The notes under the pieces were generated by a model, which searched no databases, was not told the origin of the DNA, and saw nothing but the letters and a program-made list of their open reading frames with translations. The position numbers and the translations under genes are program-made. Below, one piece after another: positions 57,017 through 64,000 of a stretch of 64,000 nt of DNA (the stretch's first letter is position 1; each line of letters opens with the position of its first letter). The DNA lies in the NCBI RefSeq assembly GCF_020991065.1, contig NZ_CP087710.1, positions 186,001-250,000 on the forward strand, read 5' to 3'. This DNA comes from Nocardioides okcheonensis. Lineage in GTDB: Bacteria; Actinomycetota; Actinomycetes; Propionibacteriales; Nocardioidaceae.

Positions 57017-59734
57017 GTGCCTGAGACGAGCGAGCCCACCCGTGACGAGCCCCGCCGCCCCCGCCTCCTGCTGCTGGACGGCCACTCCCTGGCCTACCGG
57101 GCGTTCTTCGCCCTCCCGGTGGAGAACTTCGCCACCGCCACGGGACAGCACACCAACGCCGTCTACGGCTTCACCTCGATGCTGGTCAACGTCCTGCGCG
57201 ACGAGGTCCCCACCCACGTCGCGGTCGCGTTCGACCGCTCGCGGCAGACGTTCCGCCTCGAGCAGTACTCCGACTACAAGGCCAAGCGCAACAAGACGCC
57301 CGACGAGTTCGGCAGCCAGCTGCCGCTGATCCGGCGGGTGCTCGACGCGCTGTCCATCCAGCACCTCGACCTCGCGGGCTACGAGGCCGACGACATCATC
57401 GCCACCCTGGTCACCGAGGCCCTGGCCGAGGGGATGGAGGTGCTGGTCCTCACGGGTGACCGTGACTCCATCCAGCTCGTCACCGAGAGCTCGACGGTGC
57501 TCTACCCGATGCAGGGCGTGAGCAACCTCGCGCGGCTCACGCCCGAGGCGGTGCAGGAGAAGTACGGCGTCCCGCCGCACCGCTACCCCGAGCTCGCCGC
57601 GATCGTCGGCGAGACCTCCGACAACCTGCCCGGCGTCCCGGGCGTCGGACCGGGCTTCGCCGCGCGGTGGATCAACCAGTTCGACGGCCTCGACAACGTC
57701 ATCGCCCGCGCCGACGAGATCACCGGCAAGAAGGGCGAGGCGCTGCGCGAGCACCTCGGCGACGTGATCCGCAACCGTCAGCTCAACGCGCTGGTGCGCG
57801 ACCTGCCGCTGCCGGTCCACCCGGGCGACCTCGGACGCCGGCCGTGGGACCGCACCGCCGGGCTCGAGCTGCTCGACGAGCTCGAGTTCCGCGGGGAGCT
57901 GCGCACCCGTCTGCTCGACACCATCGACCCCGAGCCCGACGGCGCGATCGAGGCCGAGTCGGGCTTCGAGCTCGACGGGCGCCGGCTCGCCGCCGGTGAG
58001 GTCGGCGCGTGGCTGGAGCAGCACGCCCCGGCCGGAGCGCGCGTGGGCGTCGCCGTCGGCGGCACGTGGCGCGCCGGGACCGGCGAGGTGCACTCGCTGT
58101 CCGTCGCGGCCGCGTCCGGCGACGCCGCCTGGGTCGACGTCGCCGACCTCGGCCCCGACGACGACGCGGCGGTCGCGGCCTGGCTGGCCGACGCGTCCCG
58201 CCCCAAGGCACTCCACGACGCCAACGGCCCGAGCCTCGCGCTGGCGGCGCGCGGGTGGCGCCTCGACGGCCTCGAGGTCGACACCGCCCTCGCGGCCTAC
58301 CTCGTCCAGCCCGACCAGCGCTCCTACGACCTGGCCGACCTCACCCTGCGCTACCTCAAGCGCGAGCTGCGCCAGGACACCACCGACGCCGACCAGCTCA
58401 GCTTCGACGCGCTCGACGACACCACCGCCAGCGACGCGGGGATGCTGACCGCGCGGGCGGTCCTCGACCTCGCCGACGCGCTCGACGGGGCCGTCGAGGA
58501 GCGCGGCGGCACGGCGCTGCTGCGCGACGTCGAGCTGCCGCTCATCGCGACGCTCGTCCGGATGGAGCAGACTGGCATCGCGGTCGACACCGACTACCTC
58601 GAGGGCCTCGAGTCGGAGTTCGGCGACCAGGTGCGTGCCGCGGCCGAGGACGCGTACTCGGTGATCGGCAAGGAGATCAACCTCGGGTCGCCCAAGCAGC
58701 TGCAGGTGGTGCTGTTCGACGAGCTCGACATGCCGAAGACCAAGCGCACCAAGACCGGCTGGACCACCGACGCCGACGCGCTGCAGCAGCTGTTCGAGAA
58801 GACCGAGCACCCCTTCCTCCAGCACCTGCTGCGCCACCGCGACGTGATCCGGCTGCGCCAGACGGTCGAGGGCCTGCTCAAGACGGTCGCCTCCGACGGG
58901 CGCATCCACACCACCTACAACCAGATCATCGCCGCGACCGGTCGGCTCTCCAGCACCGACCCGAACCTGCAGAACATCCCGATCCGCACCGAGGCGGGCC
59001 GCCGGATCCGCGAGGGCTTCGTGGTCGGCGAGGGCTACGAGTCGCTGATGACGGCCGACTACAGCCAGGTCGAGATGCGGATCATGGCCCACCTGTCGGA
59101 GGACGAGCTGCTCATCGAGGCGTTCCGCTCCGGGCAGGACTTCCACTCGATCACCGCGGCCCGCGTCTTCGGCGTGGCGGCCGAGGACGTCTCGGTCGAG
59201 CAGCGGGCCAAGATCAAGGCGATGAACTACGGCCTCGCCTACGGCCTGTCCGCCTTCGGGCTCTCGCAGCAGCTGCGGATCAGCACCGGGGAGGCCGCGG
59301 GCCTGATGGAGGAGTACTTCCAGACCTTCGGCGGCGTGCGCGACTACCTCGGCGGGATCGTCGACGAGGCCCGGCGCTCCAGCTTCACCGAGACCATCCT
59401 CGGGCGTCGCCGCTACCTCCCCGACCTCACCAGCGACAACCGCCAGCGGCGCGAGACCGCCGAGCGGATGGCGCTCAACGCCCCGATCCAGGGGTCCGCG
59501 GCCGACCTCGTGAAGGTCGCGATGCTCGGCGTCGAGCGCGCGCTGCACGAGCAGGGGCTGCGCTCGCGGATGCTGCTGCAGGTCCACGACGAGCTCGTGC
59601 TGGAGGTGGCGCCCGGCGAGGCCGAGGCGCTCGCTGCGCTGGTCCGCACCGAGATGGGTGGCGCCGCGGACCTCGCGGTGCCGCTGGACGTGTCAGTCGG
59701 CGTGGGGCGCAGCTGGCACGACGCCGCCCACTGA
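57017..59734 (+). CDS. polA: DNA polymerase I
   Basis: The 905-residue polymerase has a 5' nuclease domain (LLLLDGHSLAYRAFFALP, YEADDIIATL, TGDRDSIQLV), a central 3'-5' exonuclease-like domain without a recognisable DxE active site, as in other actinobacterial Pol I, and a family A polymerase domain: motif A ADYSQVEMRIMAHLS, motif B RAKIKAMNYGLAYGLSAFG, motif C QVHDELVLE. Motif B has Tyr where E. coli has Phe762, a residue linked to dideoxynucleotide acceptance. It works in Okazaki-fragment processing and repair. Its 3' end overlaps the convergent flippase gene by 42 bp. Confidence 0.97.
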   Translation: MPETSEPTRDEPRRPRLLLLDGHSLAYRAFFALPVENFATATGQHTNAVYGFTSMLVNVLRDEVPTHVAVAFDRSRQTFRLEQYSDYKAKRNKTPDEFGSQLPLIRRVLDALSIQHLDLAGYEADDIIATLVTEALAEGMEVLVLTGDRDSIQLVTESSTVLYPMQGVSNLARLTPEAVQEKYGVPPHRYPELAAIVGETSDNLPGVPGVGPGFAARWINQFDGLDNVIARADEITGKKGEALREHLGDVIRNRQLNALVRDLPLPVHPGDLGRRPWDRTAGLELLDELEFRGELRTRLLDTIDPEPDGAIEAESGFELDGRRLAAGEVGAWLEQHAPAGARVGVAVGGTWRAGTGEVHSLSVAAASGDAAWVDVADLGPDDDAAVAAWLADASRPKALHDANGPSLALAARGWRLDGLEVDTALAAYLVQPDQRSYDLADLTLRYLKRELRQDTTDADQLSFDALDDTTASDAGMLTARAVLDLADALDGAVEERGGTALLRDVELPLIATLVRMEQTGIAVDTDYLEGLESEFGDQVRAAAEDAYSVIGKEINLGSPKQLQVVLFDELDMPKTKRTKTGWTTDADALQQLFEKTEHPFLQHLLRHRDVIRLRQTVEGLLKTVASDGRIHTTYNQIIAATGRLSSTDPNLQNIPIRTEAGRRIREGFVVGEGYESLMTADYSQVEMRIMAHLSEDELLIEAFRSGQDFHSITAARVFGVAAEDVSVEQRAKIKAMNYGLAYGLSAFGLSQQLRISTGEAAGLMEEYFQTFGGVRDYLGGIVDEARRSSFTETILGRRRYLPDLTSDNRQRRETAERMALNAPIQGSAADLVKVAMLGVERALHEQGLRSRMLLQVHDELVLEVAPGEAEALAALVRTEMGGAADLAVPLDVSVGVGRSWHDAAH

Positions 59735-61012
59735 CGGCGGCCGCCCGGACCCGCCGTCGCGGGGCGCGCCCCGGTCGGCGCGGAGGCTGGCCACGACGAG
59801 GACGCCGGTCAGCACGGCCGTCACCGCGATCATCACGGCGAGCAGCTGGGTCGGGGTGGTCGTCGTCGCACCGACGGCCACCGCCACGGCGAGCGCCGCC
59901 CAGACCAGCAGGATCGAGCGCCGGCCCTCCCGGGCGAGGGTGGCGTAGACGAGGAGCTGGGTGACCGACAGCAGGGTGCCGAGCACCGCGAAGAGCCACA
60001 GGTGCCCCTCGACGGCCCGCAGCTTCTCGCTGTCGAGGAGGTCGGCGACGAACCCGGCGAGGAGCACGACGCCGGCGGTGCACACGGCGCCCAGCGCCAG
60101 GATCGCGGCTGTCCCGCGCAGCACGGCCCGACGCCGCTGGGTCGCGGTGGCCAGCGACGGGAACATCACGATCACCACGAACTGCGGCAGGTAGAGCATG
60201 ATCTTGGCGACCAGCAGGCCGACGGCGTAGAGCCCGGAGCCCTGGGCGTCGAGCACGTGCCGCGCCACCACGATGTCGACGTTGGCGAGGGCGAAGAAGG
60301 CCAGCAGCGCCTGGGCGCTGTGCAGCGCCTCCCGCACCACCTCGCCGGAGCGCGGTGGCGTCGCGGCTCCCGGTGACGGTGACAGCCCCGGTGACGGCGT
60401 GCGGTGCGGGTCGGCGGTCCGCGGCCGGCGCAGCACCCACCAGCCGAGCACGACCGGAGCGATGTAGCCCAGGCCGCTGCCGAACAGGCCGACGCTCTCG
60501 GTCGGGTGCCACCACAGCAGCGCGAGGCCCACGATCCGCGGCACGCCCGCCAGGACGTAGAGCCACGACAGCTCGGCCCACCGCTTCTCGCCCTGCAGGA
60601 TGCCGACGTGCGCGCCCATCAGGGTGGTCGGCACGGCCAGCGCCGCCAGGACGAGGGCCGGCACGACCGAGTCGAGCTGGAGCAGCCAGGTGACGGCGGG
60701 GGAGAGCACCAGCAGCGCGGCACCCACGGCCAGCGAGGTGGCGTAGGCGACCCGCAGGATCGACGCCTCCACCGTCGCGACCGACGCCGGGTCGGCGACG
60801 ATGCGCCGCGCGGCCGTGGCCTGGAGGCCCATGTTGACGACCGAGACCACCATGAGCAGGTTGAGCAGGGCGAAGAACGCGCCGTAGGAGGCGGTGTCGA
60901 GGAGGCCGGCCGCGACGATGGTGAACCCGAAGGTGCACACGTTCATCACCGCGGTGCCGACGACGATGCCGCCCGTGCCGGACAGGAACGCCCGCACGCG
61001 AGGGACGCTCAC
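59693..61012 (-). CDS. Polysaccharide flippase-like membrane protein 2
   Basis: This 439-residue protein has about twelve helices in the MOP/Wzx pattern: N-terminal GIVVGTAVMNVCTFGFTIVAAGLLDTASYGAFFALL, shown by its core TASYGAFFALLNL, the LQGEKRW loop and ANVDIVVARHVLDAQGSGLYAVG near the middle. It is a clear paralogue of the upstream gene (shared LQGEKRW, VDIV-AR, GLYA-G, LPQFVV), from tandem duplication. GTG 61012 overlaps that gene's stop. Lipid-linked saccharide export is inferred. Confidence 0.85.
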   Translation of the reverse strand: MSVPRVRAFLSGTGGIVVGTAVMNVCTFGFTIVAAGLLDTASYGAFFALLNLLMVVSVVNMGLQATAARRIVADPASVATVEASILRVAYATSLAVGAALLVLSPAVTWLLQLDSVVPALVLAALAVPTTLMGAHVGILQGEKRWAELSWLYVLAGVPRIVGLALLWWHPTESVGLFGSGLGYIAPVVLGWWVLRRPRTADPHRTPSPGLSPSPGAATPPRSGEVVREALHSAQALLAFFALANVDIVVARHVLDAQGSGLYAVGLLVAKIMLYLPQFVVIVMFPSLATATQRRRAVLRGTAAILALGAVCTAGVVLLAGFVADLLDSEKLRAVEGHLWLFAVLGTLLSVTQLLVYATLAREGRRSILLVWAALAVAVAVGATTTTPTQLLAVMIAVTAVLTGVLVVASLRADRGAPRDGGSGRPPSVGGVVPAAPHAD

Positions 61013-62265
61013 GCGACGGACGCCGTGCTCGGGGCCGGGCGCCGTCCGGCCCGGGAGCCCAGGACGCCGAGGACCACCAGCAGCGCCGCGTCGACCGCGG
61101 CGACGGTCGCCACCAGCTCGGTGACCGTCGTGGCCCGGGACCCGACCAGCACGGCCACGACCAGCGCCACCCAGACCAGGACGACGGCACGCCGGCCCTG
61201 GCGGGCGATCGCGGCGTAGACCTGCAGCTGGAGCATGGCGAGGACCGTGCCGAGGACCGCGAAGACCCACAGCGCGCCCTCGACCTCGGCGAAGTCGGCG
61301 CCCCCCACGAACACCATCGCGATCCCGGAGAGCAGCTTGGCGCCGGCGACCACGACCAGGCCGAGCCCGCCGACGAGCACCAGGCCGCGCACCAGTGCGC
61401 GGTGCCGCCCGTCGGCGGTCGCCATGTCGGGGAAGGCGATGACCACGACGAACTGGGGGAGGAACAGCATCACCTTGGCCATGATCAGGCCCGCGGCGTA
61501 GAGGCCGGCGTCGTGCTCGCTGAGGACCTGGCGGGCCAGGACGATGTCGACGCTGGAGAGCGCGTAGAAGGCGAGGAGCGCCTGCATGTTGTGCGCCGCC
61601 TCGACCAGCACGGCTCGGGCCGAGTGGTCGGGGTCGGGCACGGCCGGCTCGGGCCTGCGCCCGCGCAGCACCCACCACCCGACCACGACCGGGAAGCAGA
61701 GCCCGACGAGCACGCCGAGGAAGGCGCTCGTCGCGTCGGGGCGCCACACCACCAGGGCCGTGCCGACGAGGAGGCGGGGCAGTCCGCCGGCGAGGTAGAA
61801 CGCCGCGAGCGCGCCCCACCGCTTCTCGCCCTGCAGCACCCCTGCCTGCGCGCCGGCGAAGGTCAGCGGGATCGCGGCGAGGCCGACGAGCGACGCGAGG
61901 AGCAGGTCGTCGAGGTTGAGCAGCCGGTCGACCAGCGGGGTCGCGACCACCAGGACCACCCCGACGACGAGCGACACCCGGGCCCCGAGGGCGAGGACGA
62001 CGCGCTGGATCGTGGCGACGCTGCCGCCGTCGACGGCGATCCGCCGCGCGGCCGCCGCCTGCAGGCCGTAGGCGACCACCTGCACCACGAGGGCCAGCCC
62101 GAGGCAGGCGACGAACGCGCCGTACTCCTTCGGTCCGACGAGGCGCGCGGCGATCATGGTGTAGCCGTAGGTGGCGACGTTCATGACGCTGGTCGCGACG
62201 GCGACCGCGCCGCCGTCGAAGGTGCGGCGCGTGCCTGCGCTGCTCGGGGCCGTCACGACCGGCAT
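61009..62265 (-). CDS. Polysaccharide flippase-like membrane protein 1
   Basis: The 418-residue paralogue starts with GAVAVATSVMNVATYGYTMIAARLVGPKEYGAF (core ARLVGPKEYGAF), has AGVLQGEKRWGALAAFYLAGGLPR, then SSVDIVLARQVLSEHDAGLYAAGLIMAKVMLFLPQFV, with core VDIVLARQVLSEHDAGLYA. About twelve helices are present. Coupled downstream to its duplicate and close to a methyltransferase and another membrane protein, it suggests a small envelope-glycan export locus. Confidence 0.85.
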   Translation of the reverse strand: MPVVTAPSSAGTRRTFDGGAVAVATSVMNVATYGYTMIAARLVGPKEYGAFVACLGLALVVQVVAYGLQAAAARRIAVDGGSVATIQRVVLALGARVSLVVGVVLVVATPLVDRLLNLDDLLLASLVGLAAIPLTFAGAQAGVLQGEKRWGALAAFYLAGGLPRLLVGTALVVWRPDATSAFLGVLVGLCFPVVVGWWVLRGRRPEPAVPDPDHSARAVLVEAAHNMQALLAFYALSSVDIVLARQVLSEHDAGLYAAGLIMAKVMLFLPQFVVVIAFPDMATADGRHRALVRGLVLVGGLGLVVVAGAKLLSGIAMVFVGGADFAEVEGALWVFAVLGTVLAMLQLQVYAAIARQGRRAVVLVWVALVVAVLVGSRATTVTELVATVAAVDAALLVVLGVLGSRAGRRPAPSTASVA

Positions 62266-62289
62266 CCTAGGTTCACCTCGCGCGCCCCA

Positions 62290-62997
62290 TCAGTAGGGGT
62301 CGGCGGTGTCGTCGTGCCCCAGCAGGCGCGCCAGCGGGCGCGCGCGCAGGCGCAGCAGCACCTTGACCACCACGTTGCGGGCGAACCACGGCATCTCGCG
62401 CAGGACCCGGACCCGGTCCGCGACGCGGGGCCGGCCGACCTCGAGGTGGGCGAGCGAGCCGGTGCGGGAGACGTAGCGGAGCCGGTCGCCGGCGACGCAG
62501 GCGCGCAGCACCGCGAGGGTGACGCCGACGGAGGAGAACGCGTCGTGCACCAGGACGGTGTCGCCCGGCTCGAGGAACCGGCTCCACCGCAGGTCGTCGA
62601 GGCACGACCACACGTCGTGCTTGCCGTCGACGTAGACCATCCGCACCGGTGCGGTCCACCGCTGGCGCACCTGCGCGCTGGTGGCGACGCGGACGTCGAC
62701 GCGCGGTGCGACACCGGCGGCGGCGAGGTGGGCGCGGAACCGCTCCTCGGTGTCCGGGCGGCCGTACCTCCAGTCGCCCGGGAACGGGTCGACGGCCGTG
62801 ACGGCGGCACCCGACGCGGCCAGCACGATCGTCGACCGGCCGAGGTGGCTGCCGATCTCCACGACGCGCGCCGGGGCCACCGCGCGGGCGGCGGCATAGA
62901 GGTCGGCGGCCTGGGCCTCGGTGAGCCAGCCGGGCACCTGCCGGGCGACGGTCCACGCGGCCTCGAGGTCGAGGACCGGCAGGGTCGGGTCGGTCAC
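62290..62997 (-). CDS. Class I SAM-dependent methyltransferase
   Basis: The 235-residue protein has SAM motif I RVVEIGSHLGRSTIVLA, acidic motif TAVDPFPGDW and a VYVDGKHDVWSCLDDL segment typical of the 'methyltransferase 24' group found in glycan and antibiotic clusters. The basic C-terminal 40 residues may contact membrane. The GTG at 62997 has no strong ribosome site; GTG or ATG alternatives are lacking nearby. It is leftward, upstream of the flippases. Substrate unknown. Confidence 0.78.
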   Translation of the reverse strand: MTDPTLPVLDLEAAWTVARQVPGWLTEAQAADLYAAARAVAPARVVEIGSHLGRSTIVLAASGAAVTAVDPFPGDWRYGRPDTEERFRAHLAAAGVAPRVDVRVATSAQVRQRWTAPVRMVYVDGKHDVWSCLDDLRWSRFLEPGDTVLVHDAFSSVGVTLAVLRACVAGDRLRYVSRTGSLAHLEVGRPRVADRVRVLREMPWFARNVVVKVLLRLRARPLARLLGHDDTADPY

Positions 62998-63039
62998 GTG
63001 GGTCCTCGTCGAACGGCGTCATGGGGAACCGGCACAGCA

Positions 63040-63045
63040 TAGGCT
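63040..63045 (+). promoter_or_regulatory. -10 box TAGGCT before the last gene
   Basis: TAGGCT is 6 nt upstream of GTG 63052, which supports this start for the truncated membrane protein. Confidence 0.5.
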
Positions 63046-63051
63046 GGTCGG

Positions 63052-64000
63052 GTGGCGTCGACCCCCGGAACGACCGCACCGGCGGCGCCCACGTGGCAGG
63101 ACCGGGCGGTGCTCGCCTGGCCCTTGGCGCTCGCGCTGGTGCTCTGCCTGCCGCTCTACCTCCGCGCCGGCCACCCGCTCGCGCGCGACCTCGTCTTCGT
63201 GCCCCGGCAGCCGTTCACCGACGCCACGTGGGGACTCGGCGACGTGGCACCCCGCGCGGTGCCGCTCGACGCCGTCGTCGCGACGCTGACCCACGTCGTG
63301 GACGGGGGAGTCCTGGCGCGGGTCGTCCTCCCGGTCACCCTCGCGCTGCTGGGCTGGGGCGTCGCCCGGCTGGTGGTGCCGCTCGGTCGCACCGCCCAGC
63401 TCGCGGCGTCCGGGTTCGCGGTGTGGAACGCCTACGTCGTCGAACGGCTGGCGCTGGGGCAGTGGGCCCTGCTGCTCGGGTGCGCGGCGCTGCCGTGGCT
63501 GGGTGGCCGCCGCGATGCGCTTCCGGGCCGAGGGCCGACCCGCCGACCTGCTGGCTGTCGCGTGGACCGCGGTGGCCGCGCGGATGCCGGCCGCCGCCGC
63601 CTGCTCGCCGTGGCCGGCCTCGCCGTCGCGTGCCTCCCGCACCTGCGGCGCACGACCGCGGCCGTGGCGGCCGGGGTGCTGCTGCAGCTGCCGTGGGTGG
63701 TCGCCGCCGTCACCGGCCCCGCCGGCTCCACCTCCGACGCGTCGGGGGTGGCGGTCTTCGCGCCGGACACCGAGTCGAGGTTCGGCCCCGTGGTCGCGCT
63801 CCTGGGACTGGGCGGGATCTGGGACCGCGCGTCCGAGCCGGCCACCCGCGCGACGGCGGTCGCGCTGGTGGCGGCCGTGGTCGTCGTGGTCGTGCTCGCC
63901 GTCGGCGTCCCGCTGCTGGTCCGGGCCTGGGGGCCGGGTGACGCGGTGCGGTGGGTCGTGCTGTCCGCCGTGCTCGGGGGGACGGCCCTGCTGGCCGCGA
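63052..64000 (+). CDS. Multi-spanning membrane protein, N-terminal part (runs off right edge)
   Basis: At least 316 residues are visible with no stop. Hydrophobic helices include AVLAWPLALALVLCLPLYL, VLPVTLALLGWGVARLVV, LLAVAGLAVACLPHL, TAAVAAGVLLQLPWVVAAV and ATAVALVAAVVVVVVLAVGVPLLV. The layout suggests a polytopic GT-C-like or similar glycan enzyme, but no motif proves it. Between about 63500 and 63600 the annotated frame gives an Arg-rich stretch, while another frame gives a normal membrane-loop/helix sequence, so two compensating indels are likely. It is divergent from the methyltransferase by 54 bp. Confidence 0.6.
   Translation, partial: MASTPGTTAPAAPTWQDRAVLAWPLALALVLCLPLYLRAGHPLARDLVFVPRQPFTDATWGLGDVAPRAVPLDAVVATLTHVVDGGVLARVVLPVTLALLGWGVARLVVPLGRTAQLAASGFAVWNAYVVERLALGQWALLLGCAALPWLGGRRDALPGRGPTRRPAGCRVDRGGRADAGRRRLLAVAGLAVACLPHLRRTTAAVAAGVLLQLPWVVAAVTGPAGSTSDASGVAVFAPDTESRFGPVVALLGLGGIWDRASEPATRATAVALVAAVVVVVVLAVGVPLLVRAWGPGDAVRWVVLSAVLGGTALLAA

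Noticed and set aside
56273..59587. Minus-strand frame of about 1,100 codons opposite polA
   Set aside because: No motifs, and it lies antisense to polA and the thioesterase neighbourhood; same composition artefact.

Overview
The window looks like a chromosome segment of a high-GC actinobacterium, most likely a Nocardioides-type member of the Nocardioidaceae. The evidence is very high GC with strongly biased third codon positions, many GTG starts, many genes that appear leaderless (a TAnnnT box 6-7 nt before the start codon), and actinobacterial hallmarks: a GlgM-type glycogen synthase, an HGxxPAAW protein, a Trp-associated membrane protein, an ANTAR regulator, an ECF42 sigma factor with DGPF proteins, and a short cysteine-type leader peptide ahead of sulfite reductase. 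The genus is inferred from gene content and order only.

Layout. Positions 1-5.9 kb hold the end of a TPR-rich protein, an alpha/beta-hydrolase fused to a glycosyltransferase, a divergent methyltransferase behind a palindromic operator-like array, an AlkD-type repair protein and a VOC protein. Positions 5.9-9.5 kb form a leftward sulfate-assimilation operon (leader peptide, sulfite reductase, a 53-aa zinc ribbon, CysH, sirohydrochlorin chelatase). Positions 9.7-15 kb carry glyA and a CitB/DctR-type two-component system divergent from a dicarboxylate symporter. Positions 15-18.6 kb carry an AbiEi/DUF559 protein between two inverted-repeat elements, then divergent glgA and glgC. Positions 18.6-21 kb hold an ECF42 sigma factor with three DGPF genes. 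They are followed by pgm, an LSm-like small protein, an AidB-like acyl-CoA dehydrogenase, a BrkB membrane protein, a K+ channel and a sulfotransferase.

Positions 27.6-31.9 kb are a low-GC island with two genes: a NERD-nuclease/SF1-helicase and a NACHT NTPase with pentapeptide repeats. The genes are translationally coupled and have codon use unlike everything around them. This is the best candidate for an undescribed, probably defence-related system. A secreted CHAP protein, an SGNH hydrolase and three leftward tRNAs (Val, Cys, Gly) follow.

Positions 35.4-48 kb are core metabolism: a pabC-like gene, hisI, a trp membrane protein, trpC, trpB, trpA, an SCO protein, lgt, gltB and gltD. The trpE gene that often sits next to trpC in actinobacteria is absent. 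Positions 48-60 kb hold pyruvate kinase, a tRNA-Leu, the ANTAR regulator, the livKHMGF branched-chain amino acid transporter, a GNAT, a thioesterase and polA. The right end is a surface-polysaccharide-like group: two tandem flippases, a methyltransferase and a multi-spanning membrane protein that runs off the window.

Three families of short palindromic repeats occur. One is a 133-bp composite (two 50-bp hairpins separated by exactly 33 nt) present twice in opposite orientation. One is a 45-bp nested palindrome present twice. One is an 86-88-bp element with 21-nt inverted arms that brackets the AbiEi/DUF559 gene. The first and last genes of the window each contain a stretch that reads better in another frame, which suggests local indels that are either sequence errors or real decay.
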